Made by a program: the position numbers and the translations under genes
Shown here: positions 8,088 to 16,211 of the stretch, piece after piece
Position numbering within the stretch: position 1 is the first letter of the stretch
Layout: the number at the start of each line of letters is the position of its first letter
Notes under the pieces: model-generated
What the model was told of the DNA's origin: nothing
What the model saw: the letters and a program-made list of their open reading frames with translations, nothing else
Database searches by the model: none
Source of the DNA: Palsa-504 sp963808615
Lineage (GTDB): Bacteria; Actinomycetota; Actinomycetes; Streptosporangiales; Streptosporangiaceae
Direction: 5' to 3'
DNA: 64,000 nucleotides
NCBI GenBank assembly: GCA_963808615.1
Contig: CAWEGV010000012.1
Location: 1 to 64,000 of the forward strand

Positions 8088-9668
8088 ATGGCCAGGCCGG
8101 TCGAGACGGTCTCCGGTGACCAGCGCGGCGAGCACGGCATCGTCGCCCGCGGCGGCCAGTCGCTCGCGCTGGCGGTGCTATGCACGCTGCTGTTCCTGAC
8201 CTTCCTCGACAACACCGTGATCAGCGTCGCGCTCGGGCAGGTGTACAGCAACCCGGGCGCAAGCCCCACCCAGCTGCAGTGGGTCGTCGGCGCCTACGCC
8301 CTCACCTTCGCCAGCCTGATGCTGGCCTGCGGGATGATCGGCGATGAGCTCGGCAGGAAGAAGGTCATGCTGGCGGGCGCGGGGGTGTTCTGCGTGGGCT
8401 CGGTCCTGTGCGCGCTGGCCCCGAACGTCCAGGTCCTCATCGCCGGGCGCGCCGTGATGGGCATGGGCGCGGCGGCCAGCGAGCCGGGTACGCTGTCGAT
8501 GCTCCGGCAGATGTATCCCGAGGCCACGTCCAGGACCAGGGCGATCGGCATCTGGGCCGGGACATCCGGGCTGGCGCTCGCCCTGGGTCCCGTGATCGGC
8601 GGCATCCTGGTCGGGGTCTGGAGCTGGCGGGGCATTTTCTGGTTCAACCTGGCGTTCGGGCTGGCCGCCCTGATCATCGCGGTGGTCATCCTGCCGGAAA
8701 GCGCCGACCCCACGGCGGCGCGTGTCGATACCGCGGGCTTCTTCCTCGGCGCGGGGGCGCTCGCGGCGTTCGTGTTTGCGATCATCAACTCGGAGTCAGC
8801 CGGATTCGGCGGCCCGGACGTGATCGTGCTGCTGTGCGTGAGCGCTGTCCTGCTGGTGGCGTTCGTCTGGCGGGAGCGCCGCGCCGAGCACCCACTGCTG
8901 GACCTGCGCTTCCTGCGCCTGCCGCAGTTCACCACCGCGAACATCGTGGCGTTCTGCACGTATTTCTCGACGTTCGCCATCTTCTTCTTCACCGCGCTGT
9001 ACCTGTACATCGTGGTCTCGCTGTCCGGCTTCGAACTCGCGCTGGTCTTCTTGCCGATGACTGTCCTGATGATCGCCGCCTCGGTGCTGGCCGGGCGCTG
9101 GACGGTGCTGGCCGGGCCGCGCTGGTCGATCACGATCGGATGCCTGCTGCTGGCGGTCGGGCTATTCCTGGCCCAGGGCTATCTCAGACCTCACCCGGCC
9201 TACGGGCCGCTCATAGTCGCGCTCGCGCTGGCCGGCATCGGCATCGGCACCACTGTGGTCCCGATCACCTCGACGGTCCTGTCCGCGGTGCCGCCGGAGC
9301 GTTCGGGCATGGCCGCATCGGCCGCCAACACCAGCCGGGAGATCGGCGTGGTCACCGGGGCCGCGATCCTGGGCTCGCTGATGTTCTCGCAGCTGAATGC
9401 CAGCCTCCTCACGCAGATGAACCATCTCCACGTACCGGCCGTCTATCAGGGCTTTGTCTTCTCCGCGATCGAGACTGGCAATTTCTCCCAGCCGTCCAAT
9501 CTGTCCCCTTATCTCGAGAAGCTGCTCACGGAGCTAACCGGCGTGGCTTTTACGGCGTTCCATGAGGGCTTGCGTGCAGTGCTGTACCTGTCGGCGGCGC
9601 TCGCCCTCGGGGCGGCCGTGCTCGCCTTTATCACGATGCGCTCACGTCCAGTGGACGCCGGGCCCTGA
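8088..9668 (+). CDS. DHA2-family MFS drug exporter
   Basis: 526-residue 14-helix major facilitator of the EmrB/QacA (DHA2) group. Markers: LFLTFLDNTVISVALGQV in helix 1 (family motif LDxTVVNVALP), QLQWVVGAYALTFASLMLACG in helix 2, GDELGRKK in the loop between helices 2 and 3, and GPVIGGILVG (motif C of antiporters) in helix 5. Proton-driven export of hydrophobic or cationic compounds is the expected role; substrate unknown. AGGGAGGATTCAG upstream is the ribosome site. The last codon is one base from the glyoxalase ATG, suggesting a former operon. Confidence 0.9.
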   Translation: MARPVETVSGDQRGEHGIVARGGQSLALAVLCTLLFLTFLDNTVISVALGQVYSNPGASPTQLQWVVGAYALTFASLMLACGMIGDELGRKKVMLAGAGVFCVGSVLCALAPNVQVLIAGRAVMGMGAAASEPGTLSMLRQMYPEATSRTRAIGIWAGTSGLALALGPVIGGILVGVWSWRGIFWFNLAFGLAALIIAVVILPESADPTAARVDTAGFFLGAGALAAFVFAIINSESAGFGGPDVIVLLCVSAVLLVAFVWRERRAEHPLLDLRFLRLPQFTTANIVAFCTYFSTFAIFFFTALYLYIVVSLSGFELALVFLPMTVLMIAASVLAGRWTVLAGPRWSITIGCLLLAVGLFLAQGYLRPHPAYGPLIVALALAGIGIGTTVVPITSTVLSAVPPERSGMAASAANTSREIGVVTGAAILGSLMFSQLNASLLTQMNHLHVPAVYQGFVFSAIETGNFSQPSNLSPYLEKLLTELTGVAFTAFHEGLRAVLYLSAALALGAAVLAFITMRSRPVDAGP

Positions 9669-9669
9669 C

Positions 9670-9991
9670 ATGGCCATCCGGCTGGGCAGCACGGTGATCA
9701 ACTGCGCCGACCTGGAGCTCATGACCAGCTTCTGGTCTCAGGCACTCCACCTCGGCCGCTCTCCTGCGGACGATGACGATGACTTCCGCGTGCTGCGGGG
9801 CGAGGGGGTCTACCTCTCGCTTCAGCTGGCGCGCACGCCGGTCACCGCCCGCGACCAGATGCACCTGGACCTGTTCAGCGACGACCAGGCCGCCGAGGTT
9901 GAGCGGCTGACCGCACTCGGGGCCAGGTTCGTCCGCCACCACGACGATCCCCGGGGACGACTACGTGGTCATGACCGACCCCGAGGGTTAG
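9670..9991 (+). pseudogene. glyoxalase/VOC family protein, 5' part, cut by integration
   Basis: Starts MAIRLGSTVINCADLELMTS and reads like an actinobacterial glyoxalase-like VOC protein (YLSLQLARTP, DQMHLDLFSDD, ERLTALGARFV). Two lesions. First, an extra C in the CCCCGGGG run near 9948-9955 throws the frame off; removing it gives DDPGDDYVVMTDPEG. Second, directly after DPEG the reading enters a TAG because the integrative element begins here. The missing family ending (NEFC...) is found at the far end of the element, at 17899. Confidence 0.85.
9982..9987. other. attL core of the integrative element
   Basis: CGAGGG within gaccCCGAGGGttagg. To the left is glyoxalase coding sequence; to the right is AT-rich element sequence. 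Serine integrases usually share only a very short core between attB and attP, so a 6-base identity is expected. Confidence 0.75.
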
Positions 9992-10043
9992 GACCAATTA
10001 TATATCTGAGAGGGGCCAGGGGATGCCAGGGCGTCTCCGCAGC

Positions 10044-10286
10044 TCACATCCCCGCGTCGGCCGGTCTGCCCGTCAGGTATCTGGCCACGGCCTCGCCGAG
10101 GAGCTGCACCCGCTCCCGGCTGCCCAGCACCACCAGCAGGCTCGGCGGGCCGCCCTCGCCGACCCAGTAGACGCCGACCACCTCGACGTCCAGGCGGGTC
10201 TCGTCCTTCAGCTCGTAGCGACCGTTTCCGTCACGCTCCGTGTCCATGTGAGTGAATATTGCCACGGTGGGTGACGGCCAGTCCAT
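10044..10286 (-). CDS. hypothetical protein at left end of element
   Basis: 80 residues, or 67 if started at the second Met (MDTERDGNGRYELKDETRL). The body LDVEVVGVYWVGEGGPPSLL and RVQLLGEAVARYLTGRPADA has balanced composition and GC-rich third positions. The first ATG lies 2 bases after the stop of the HTH gene upstream, which favours it as last gene of the element transcript. No family recognised. Confidence 0.55.
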   Translation of the reverse strand: MDWPSPTVAIFTHMDTERDGNGRYELKDETRLDVEVVGVYWVGEGGPPSLLVVLGSRERVQLLGEAVARYLTGRPADAGM

Positions 10287-10288
10287 CG

Positions 10289-10684
10289 CTACGAGCGGTC
10301 GCGCAGGTAGTCCCAGACCCGCCTCGGGGACACGTCGACCTGCCGGGCGGCCTCCCGCTGGGACGTGCCCGACGCGACGAGCTGCACGGCTAGCCGCCTC
10401 CGCTCAGCCGGGGTCAGCCTGGCCAGCGTCAGCGCCCGCAGCACCGACGCCGCCTGCTCCATCTCGGCCGCCGCCTCCAGCGCCGCCACCCTGGCCTGCT
10501 GAGGGCTCAGCCCGTTGGCCAGCTGCCCGGCCGCGTAGGCGGCGGTCGCTGAGACGACTCTCAGCAGGGTCACGCTCTCGCGGCGCGCCGCCTGCCGGGC
10601 TGGCAGGCTGGCGCTGGAGGGCACAGACCCGATGATGCCCCTGCGCGGTCTTGGTGACCACCGTAGAGGCCCGAACTCGGGCAT
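10289..10684 (-). CDS. helix-turn-helix protein of the element
   Basis: Up to 131 residues; the first 25 or so look non-coding, so the true start is probably further in. It contains a long helical stretch (ARVAALEAAAEMEQAASVLR) and ends with a homeodomain-like HTH: LTPAERRRLAVQLVASG, then SQREAARQVDVSPRRVWDYL. Likely a DNA-binding regulator or replication accessory protein. Just upstream another HTH segment lies in a different frame, so this may be the C-terminal part of one broken gene. Confidence 0.55.
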   Translation of the reverse strand: MPEFGPLRWSPRPRRGIIGSVPSSASLPARQAARRESVTLLRVVSATAAYAAGQLANGLSPQQARVAALEAAAEMEQAASVLRALTLARLTPAERRRLAVQLVASGTSQREAARQVDVSPRRVWDYLRDRS

Positions 10685-10890
10685 CGCGTGTTTCCTCGGA
10701 CTTCTTGGCCTCGGCGTACGCCTCCGAGAACGGCGGCTTGGTCACCAGGTGACCAAACAAGCTCCAGGCGCGGGCCATGTAGCAGACGTGCGCGTGGCCC
10801 TTGCCGATCTCGTCGCCTAGCTGCCGCTGCGTCTTGCCGTCCGCCAGCTCGGCGGCGATCAGCTCGGCGGCCCGCCACCTGGCCAGGACA
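10600..10890 (-). pseudogene. ParB/KorB-like HTH segment, no start of its own
   Basis: The minus-strand frame reads ARWRAAELIAAELADGKT, QRQLGDEIGKGHAHVCYMAR, AWSLFGHLVTKPPFSEAYAE, a recognisable HTH with the hydrophobic pattern of proteins from actinobacterial integrative elements. It has no plausible start codon; it overlaps the Zn-finger ORF at its left side and the HTH ORF at its right side in other frames. The Zn-finger ORF ends VTADELAALSW and a one-base shift there would join the two. Probably an internal exon-like piece of a frameshifted gene. Confidence 0.45.
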
Positions 10891-11065
10891 GCGCGGCCAG
10901 CTCGTCTGCGGTCACGGTCGCCGGGACGAACCGCAGCCGGGCCCGCCGCTTCGTCTCGGCCTTGCGGCACCGGTCGGAGCACCAGCGGCGCGGACGCCCG
11001 CGCTGGCCTGGCCGCTGCGGGACCGCAGCGCCGCACCGGGGACAGGTCACCGTCATGGCGGCCAT
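10859..11065 (-). CDS. small zinc-finger protein of the element
   Basis: 68 residues with TCPRCGAAVPQ and RWCSDRCRKAETKRRARLRF, that is CxxC followed by CxxxC, a treble-clef-like zinc site common in small phage and mobile-element proteins. It is likely the N-terminal part of a longer protein: at ELAALS a one-base shift leads into the HTH frame at 10890. The intergenic stretch 11066-11370 upstream shows no convincing gene. Confidence 0.5.
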   Translation of the reverse strand: MAAMTVTCPRCGAAVPQRPGQRGRPRRWCSDRCRKAETKRRARLRFVPATVTADELAALSWPGGGPPS

Positions 11066-11457
11066 TATCGGCCACGGGCAAAATGCCCGAAACCCGGCCG
11101 CGCGTACGTGCCGAGTATGAATGCTGGTGACGGCCAGGGGGCTCGGGGGTCGCCCCCCACCCCGGAGGGCGGGCAGCGGCAGGGCGGGGCCGGGAGACGC
11201 AGACGTTCATCCCCTGATGACGTTCAGCGCGAGTCTGAGCGCCTGCGTGCCCTGAGCCACCTAGCCATACCAGTAGCAAGCCGAACGCCTGCTGCCGCCG
11301 CGCTGAGACGTGCACGCTGGCTTGGAACTCCACACGGCCAGACCTGTACCTCCAACGGCCATGTCGGCGGTCAGATAGAGGTCAGCTCGGCCTCGGGGTC
11401 TGGCGTGGCAAAGGTGACCGCCCGGCTGCCCGCAGGCTCGGGGCGGCCGGGTCGGCA

Positions 11458-11724
11458 TCAGGCTGCCCGGCGGCGCGGCGGGAGGTCCATGTTGCGCAGC
11501 TGCGGGCACGGCTGGCGTACCCGGCGCTGCGGCCGGGCGGCGAGCCGGATCACGGCGGGCGCCGGGGGCGGCCGGTCCTGGGCCACCCGGACGCGGGGCC
11601 ACGCCACGGTGATGACGGCCGGGGTCCGCGCGGTGATGCTGATGGGCGGGGGCTGCGGCCGGGTGATGGTCACGACGGGGCACTGGAGCACCCACGGCGG
11701 CGCCGCCTCGGCGTCCACCACCAC
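11458..11724 (-). CDS. hypothetical protein directly downstream of capsid
   Basis: 88 residues from one of three tandem GTG codons at 11724-11716, starting 9 bases after the capsid stop. Beta-prone, proline-rich sequence (VVTITRPQPPPISITARTPA) of unknown family; position suggests a capsid accessory protein. The frame continues with coding-like GC bias beyond its TGA at 11458 for 28 more codons (ending TFATPDPEAELTSI at 11371). The TGA may therefore be a nonsense mutation. An ATG overlapping the TGA (TGATG) opens another frame. Confidence 0.35.
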   Translation of the reverse strand: MVVDAEAAPPWVLQCPVVTITRPQPPPISITARTPAVITVAWPRVRVAQDRPPPAPAVIRLAARPQRRVRQPCPQLRNMDLPPRRRAA

Positions 11725-11732
11725 GTCGCGGG

Positions 11733-12596
11733 TCAGCGCTTGCCCGCTGGCTGTGCCCTCGCCGGGGTGGCAGGCGCGGCGGCCCGGCGCGCGTCGTCGC
11801 CCTCGATCGAAAGCTTTCGGATCGACTTGGCCGCGACCGGCACGCCGACGTTGGCCCTGGCCTTCACCAGCACCATGACCGCATCGTGCTGCCAGTCGTC
11901 GTGAAGGGTCACCGTCGAGTCCTGGCCCAGCACCAAGAAGCACCGCGTGGCGTCGAAGAGCAACGCCTGGTCGAGGTCAGCGACCTGCACGATGCGGAGC
12001 CCGAGCAGGTCGGGCAGCCCGTTCGGGTGCATCAGGCGGCCCTCGCCGTCGCGGGAGGTCAGCTCGGCGGCGTACGAGGTCGGGGACAGCGCGATCGTGT
12101 CGGCCGTGCCGCCCTTCTCCCCGATCTGCGCCAGCCCGGCGCCGACCGCATCGATCAGGTTCGGGCCGGTCACCTCCTCGGCCTGGTCGATGATCCCGTC
12201 CGGCTGCGGCACCCCGGTACCGCGCAAGATGCCCAAGTCCAAATCGCGGCTCAGGCTGTCGCGCAGGGCGTTGCTGACCCAGGTGGTGATGTTGACGCTG
12301 GCGTCGGAGCGCATTTCCGAGGAGACCGGCAGCGCGCCGATGATCTTGGCGACCGTCACGATCACGGCCTTGTCGTTCAGGACCACCCGGGGAACTTGCT
12401 CCAGCTCCTGGAGCCAGCTAAAGCCGGTCGGCCCGACGACCGGGAAGCTCAGCGTCCCGGTCGAGGTGTTGGCCCGCGTCAGGCTGCCCGCGAACGGAGC
12501 GCCTTCGATCAGCTCGTTGAGCACCTGGTGGACCTGGGCCGGGGTGAGGGTTCCGGCGAACCCTGATCGGGTCAGGCCAGGCGCGGGTGTGGTCAT
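11733..12596 (-). CDS. HK97-type phage major capsid protein
   Basis: 287 residues matching the HK97 major capsid fold family (Phage_capsid). Family-like features: a short N-terminal arm without the long scaffold (delta) domain, PVVGPTGFSWLQELEQVP, the spine-helix region LPVSSEMRSDASVNI and WVSNALRDSLSRDLDLGILR, GTGVPQPDGII, and the C-terminal A-domain with GLRIVQVADLD and a basic tail. Starts at ATG 12596 with GGAGG 7 bases upstream. There is no prohead protease, portal or terminase next to it, unlike prophages. It could form its own shell, be packaged by a helper phage, or interfere with helper capsids; an encapsulin-like role is less likely since no cargo gene is seen. Confidence 0.87.
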   Translation of the reverse strand: MTTPAPGLTRSGFAGTLTPAQVHQVLNELIEGAPFAGSLTRANTSTGTLSFPVVGPTGFSWLQELEQVPRVVLNDKAVIVTVAKIIGALPVSSEMRSDASVNITTWVSNALRDSLSRDLDLGILRGTGVPQPDGIIDQAEEVTGPNLIDAVGAGLAQIGEKGGTADTIALSPTSYAAELTSRDGEGRLMHPNGLPDLLGLRIVQVADLDQALLFDATRCFLVLGQDSTVTLHDDWQHDAVMVLVKARANVGVPVAAKSIRKLSIEGDDARRAAAPATPARAQPAGKR

Positions 12597-12732
12597 GACG
12601 GGCCTCCGTGGGCAGGGGCGGAACGCGGGGCGGCGCCAACGGCGCTCGGTCTGCCAGGCGGCCGGGGCCGGGCATCAGGGAGCGGCCCGGTACGGGTCGG
12701 CTGCCACGGGGGCGAGACCAACACGGCTAATG

Positions 12733-13293
12733 CTAGACCCGGCGCTGCGCTCCCCAATAGATCCCGGCTGGGGCGGCTCCGTGGTAGAGCAGGTGCGTGG
12801 TGCGGACCTGCCCTTCGGAGTCCACGTCGGTCCACTCCCGGTGGATAGTGCAGCGCTGCCCGGACCACGGGTCGGTGCCGTACGTCGCGGCGATGTGCAT
12901 TCGCCGGGCCTGGGCGGTCAGGCCCGCCCACCAGGCAAACGTCGGCGGCGGATCGGGGTCGGCGTAGGCTGCGGCGGAGCACTCGGGGCAGGGCACAGGC
13001 CTGGAAGGGTCTCCGTCGAAGAACCGGATTACCACGCCGGGCCGCTGGCACCACGGGCACTGACCGCCCGGCTCGGGTATCTCGTCCCACCAGCCCGGCA
13101 GGATGACCGGCCCGGCCCAGCCCTCGCCGTCGCCGTCGCCGATCAGGCCGTGCGCTTCCAGCTCGTCGGTGAGCGGCCTGACCTTCTGCTCGCGCGCCCA
13201 CTGCTGGAGCTTGTCGAGTTCTTCGGCGCGGTGCGCCTCGAAGTCCTCCTCGGGGCTATCGTCGGGCCACCGCCGGGGCGGGTCGCCGGTCAT
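12733..13293 (-). CDS. element protein with two CxxC motifs
   Basis: 186 residues. An acidic, charged N-terminus (SPEEDFEAHRAEELDKLQQW) is followed by CPWCQRPGV and CPECSAA about 25 residues apart, a likely zinc ribbon, and then a C-terminal W/Y-rich region. Its ATG overlaps the primase-helicase stop (ATGA), so it is coupled to replication genes. 136 bases separate it from the capsid gene. Function unknown; a nucleic-acid-binding role is a guess from the zinc site. Confidence 0.65.
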   Translation of the reverse strand: MTGDPPRRWPDDSPEEDFEAHRAEELDKLQQWAREQKVRPLTDELEAHGLIGDGDGEGWAGPVILPGWWDEIPEPGGQCPWCQRPGVVIRFFDGDPSRPVPCPECSAAAYADPDPPPTFAWWAGLTAQARRMHIAATYGTDPWSGQRCTIHREWTDVDSEGQVRTTHLLYHGAAPAGIYWGAQRRV

Positions 13294-15251
13294 GGGCTGT
13301 CTCCTTCGGGTTCGGCGGGGTCCTCCTGCTCGTTAGCCTCGGCGCCTACGGTGCCGGGCGGCCAGGTGTCGCCTTCGGGGCTGCCGAAGGTTGCGGAAGG
13401 TTGCGAAGATTGCAGTCCCCTGGGCTCTGCCACCTTCGCAACCTTCGTGCAATCTTCGGGGAGGTCCAGCCGCCATAGCCATCCGCCGCGCAGGCTGGAC
13501 TTGGCGGTGGTGACGTGCGCGCGGCGCTTAGCCCGGTGCAGCGCGTACCGGCCGATCCCGTCCTTCTCGGCGGCCTTGATGATCTCCCCGGCCTTGCCCT
13601 CGCCGCCGTTGTCGGTGAGCCAGGCGGTCAGCCATTCGGCGGCCTCGTCGCGCTCGGTGCGCTCGTCCTCGGTGCCACGGTCGGCTAGCAGGTCGGCGGC
13701 GCGGCGTGCGCTGATCCCCTGCCAGTTGACCCGGACGCAGCCGTGCAGCTCGTCGGCGTCGAGCCGGTAGGCGAGCGCGGGCGGGCGCGGCGCCAGGTTG
13801 CACTTGACCGACGCGAGGACGCGGGTCCGGCCGGTGTCGTCCTCCGGGTCGGCGCCGACCATGAACGCGGCGCGGGCGGCGCCGACGATGCCGATTGACC
13901 CGCCGCCGCGATACAGCGCGTGGTCGCCGCCGGACTTGTTCAGGTGCCGGATGACCAGCACCGTGCAGCCGGTGCGGCCAGCCATCGCGGAGAGCGGGTG
14001 TAGCGCCCGGCGGATGTCCTGGTCCCGGTGGGCGTTGACGGTGCCGGATAGGTAGGCCATCAGCACGTCGATGATGACCAGGACCACGCCGCGAGCGGTG
14101 ATCACTTCCTCGATGAGAGCCACGTCGCCGGGGATGACCGGCGGCCGGGTGGTCACCTGGCCCTCGTCGCCCACCTCGGGGACCTCGGTGATCGTCACGA
14201 CCTGCTCTGGGTCGCCCTCGGCGGCGGCGAGGCGGGGCCGGATCGTGTCGGCCAGGCCGTCCTCGGCGGACAGGATCAGCACCGCGCCCTTGACCGGCTC
14301 GGCGCCGTCCGGCATCGGTGAGCCGGTGCTGATGCGGGCAGCCAGGTCGATGCTGACCGCGGACTTGCCCAGGTCCGGGTCGCCGTCGAGGATCACGACC
14401 TTGCCCCTGGGCAGGTAGCCGGGCCACAGCCACTCGACGCGCTCGGGCTCTACATCGGCCAGGACGATGACGCGCGGGCCGGGCTCGGCGGCCGGTTCCG
14501 GCGGTGCGCCCTGGACGGCCGGGCGGAAGTCACCAAGGCCGTACCCGGCGGCCAGGTGGTCGGCGGCGTCGTTGCCCTCGGCGGCCTCGACGACCTCCAC
14601 ATCGGCCACGACCTGGCTTAGCGAGCTAGCGACCTGCGCGGCGTGCTGGCGGCCGGGCTCGTCGCGGTGGGCGACGATGACCACCTTGGTGATGCCGGTG
14701 AAATGCCCGGCGTACTCGGCCCGCCATTTGCCCGCGCCCATCGGGTTGCACGTCGCGACCCCGCCAGCGGCCTCGATGGCGTGCACGTCCTTCTCGCCCT
14801 CGGCCACGTAGACGGTCTCGCCCGACCAGAGCGCGCCGAGCAGTTCCGGCAGCCGGTAGGGCACCCGGCGGGTGCCGCCGAGCCCCCACACCTTGCGCCC
14901 GCTCGCGATGCGGTACTGGCGGAAGCCCTTCGGGACGCGGCGCTCCACGTAGAACAGCGGGGTGCCGCGCTCGTCGGTGTAGGTGTAGGTGGCCGCCACC
15001 TCATAACCCCGGCGGCCGACCTCGCGCGGCTCGTCGAACAGGTCGGCGGCGGACATGCCGAGGGCTTCGAGCACCGCGTCAGTGGCGCAGCCCGCGTGAC
15101 AGTTGACCAGCGCGCCGTCGCGGCCCTGCCCGATCGACAGGCTCGCCTGCCTGTCCTCGTGGGCCGGGCACTGCGCGCTGGTGCCGCGCACCTGGCTGCC
15201 GTGATCCTCAAGGGCCTGCCGCAGCCGGGCCAGCCCGTCGCCCCGGCTCAT
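13290..15251 (-). CDS. TOPRIM primase - RecA/RepA-like helicase
   Basis: 653-residue fusion of the kind phages and satellites use for replication. N-terminal CHC2-like zinc motif (CPAHEDRQ ... CHAGC, residues about 28-55), a TOPRIM-like segment (YVAEGEKDVHAIEAAGG, then KVVIVAHRDEPG), and a RepA/DnaB-type ATPase with Walker A DGDPDLGKSAVS and Walker B VLVIIDVLMAYL. RHLNKSGGDHALYRGGGS resembles the RepA-like ATPases of mobile elements. A C-terminal winged-helix-like tail follows. Starts with ATG overlapping the upstream stop (ATGA). It suggests the element replicates after excision. Confidence 0.82.
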   Translation of the reverse strand: MSRGDGLARLRQALEDHGSQVRGTSAQCPAHEDRQASLSIGQGRDGALVNCHAGCATDAVLEALGMSAADLFDEPREVGRRGYEVAATYTYTDERGTPLFYVERRVPKGFRQYRIASGRKVWGLGGTRRVPYRLPELLGALWSGETVYVAEGEKDVHAIEAAGGVATCNPMGAGKWRAEYAGHFTGITKVVIVAHRDEPGRQHAAQVASSLSQVVADVEVVEAAEGNDAADHLAAGYGLGDFRPAVQGAPPEPAAEPGPRVIVLADVEPERVEWLWPGYLPRGKVVILDGDPDLGKSAVSIDLAARISTGSPMPDGAEPVKGAVLILSAEDGLADTIRPRLAAAEGDPEQVVTITEVPEVGDEGQVTTRPPVIPGDVALIEEVITARGVVLVIIDVLMAYLSGTVNAHRDQDIRRALHPLSAMAGRTGCTVLVIRHLNKSGGDHALYRGGGSIGIVGAARAAFMVGADPEDDTGRTRVLASVKCNLAPRPPALAYRLDADELHGCVRVNWQGISARRAADLLADRGTEDERTERDEAAEWLTAWLTDNGGEGKAGEIIKAAEKDGIGRYALHRAKRRAHVTTAKSSLRGGWLWRLDLPEDCTKVAKVAEPRGLQSSQPSATFGSPEGDTWPPGTVGAEANEQEDPAEPEGDSP

Positions 15252-15769
15252 CGCGCGGCCCCGGACTCCGGCGCTCCGGCGTCAACCTTTGGTTGGCGGG
15301 GAAACCGCTTCCAGACAGCCTGGCGGGTGATGCCCAGCGCAGCCCCTATCTCGGCGTCTGAGTAGCCACGGGCACGGCAGCCGTCCACCGCCATGGCCAG
15401 CGCGCCGCGGGCATGCTCCACCGCGCCCGCGAGCCATCTCAGGGCCTCCACGTCGGCCGACGCGCGGACGCCCATCGTGCGGATCAGCCGCACGACCCCG
15501 GCCGCGTAGCTGTCATCCTCGATGACCCGCTCGGCCTTCTGCCCTTTGCGGCGGCACTCGTCGGTGCAGAACCGGCGCCGACCCGGGGGGAGCGGGCGGG
15601 TGCATCTGGGCGCCTCGCACACCCGGCCGCTGTCGGCGCCCGGGGGTAGGATTTCAGCTGCGGAGCCCTCGCGTAGCTGCGGTGAGGATCTGGCATCGGG
15701 CGGGCGGCTCGGGCGGAAGGCCGGGCCGCCTTCCGCGTCCCGGCCCGGTGGCCGGTCAGGCCGGGTCAT
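15248..15769 (-). CDS. zinc-finger/HTH regulator of the element
   Basis: 173 residues. A disordered N-terminus, then a Cys motif (CEAPRCTRPLPPGRRRFCTDECRRKG, given here only as the pattern CxxxxC...CxxxC), a helical middle, and a C-terminal HTH: GYSDAEIGAALGITRQAVWK. That HTH resembles sigma-70 region 4 or IclR-like short HTHs. It overlaps the genes on both sides (14 bases upstream, 4 bases downstream). Probably a transcription regulator of the element. Confidence 0.65.
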   Translation of the reverse strand: MTRPDRPPGRDAEGGPAFRPSRPPDARSSPQLREGSAAEILPPGADSGRVCEAPRCTRPLPPGRRRFCTDECRRKGQKAERVIEDDSYAAGVVRLIRTMGVRASADVEALRWLAGAVEHARGALAMAVDGCRARGYSDAEIGAALGITRQAVWKRFPRQPKVDAGAPESGAAR

Positions 15770-15908
15770 GGTGGTCGTCCCCGGCGTGGTCCTGGTCCTC
15801 GGCCTGCTCGCGTTCGAGCCGGGCTGCCCTGCGGGCCTCCATCTTGCGGAGGAGCCTGGCCAGCTCGCGGAGGTCTTCGGCGCTGAGCCGGTCGGTAAGG
15901 GCGCTCAC
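15756..15908 (-). CDS. 50-residue helical protein
   Basis: Starts with GTG that overlaps the stop of the 74-residue gene (GTGA) and ends 14 bases inside the Zn-finger/HTH gene. Sequence: VSALTDRLSAEDLRELARLL, then a charged helix KMEARRAARLEREQAEDQD and a His/Asp tail. Predicted almost entirely helical. GC-rich third positions and the tight overlap pattern support it despite its size. Function unknown. Confidence 0.6.
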   Translation of the reverse strand: MSALTDRLSAEDLRELARLLRKMEARRAARLEREQAEDQDHAGDDHHDPA

Positions 15909-16129
15909 CGGGCACCTGCCCCGGCTGCGGAGCCAGCGGGCTGACCACCGAGGAACGGCATCAGCAGCACGGCGATTCGCCGTTTCTGCTCATCGGTCAG
16001 CTCGGCGCGCTCCAGCTGGCCGATGTAGGTATCGGGCGCGTTGCGGGCGAGCGCGGCGCGGCGGGCGCGCTCACGCGCCACCTCCGGGTCGATGCGGTAG
16101 TGCCGCTTGGGCGCGGCCGAACCGGGCAT
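15905..16129 (-). CDS. 74-residue hypothetical protein
   Basis: First gene after the integrase in the element operon. ATG at 16129 with GGGAGG eight bases upstream. Basic N-terminus (KRHYRIDPEVARERARRAAL) followed by DTYIGQLERAELTDEQKRRI, resembling small DNA-associated proteins of mobile elements, but no named family is recognised. The repeats and palindrome at 16212-16281 lie just upstream and may control it. Confidence 0.6.
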   Translation of the reverse strand: MPGSAAPKRHYRIDPEVARERARRAALARNAPDTYIGQLERAELTDEQKRRIAVLLMPFLGGQPAGSAAGAGAR

Positions 16130-16211
16130 AAGGGGCCTCCCTCGTCAGGTGGCTCCTTCCCGGCAAACAGCCCCAGCTTAGAGCGCTAAATTAGGACTGG
16201 CAATGGACACT

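Larger units (their letters stand above)
6505..8090 (+). repeat. tandem duplication of smr tail plus lipoprotein gene
   Basis: Two head-to-tail units. Unit 1 runs from the last codons of the Smr gene (gtgcatttccgctggtag) through the spacer and the first lipoprotein gene to about 7240. Unit 2 starts about 7337 with a degraded copy of the same smr tail (ctgcatttccgctgttag), then a homologous spacer and the second lipoprotein gene to about 8090. Both units end in GAGCTGAGGCAGGGA. The orphan smr tail fixes the left breakpoint of the duplication. Confidence 0.75.

Noticed and set aside
11261..11458. Gene starting at the ATG in TGATG after the capsid accessory ORF
   Set aside because: The overlap is attractive, but codon third positions are poor and the sequence is unlike any family. 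Left as a note only.
11733..12596. Encapsulin instead of phage capsid
   Set aside because: No cargo gene with a targeting peptide is next to it, and it sits among integrase and primase genes. A phage-type capsid is the simpler reading, though not proven.
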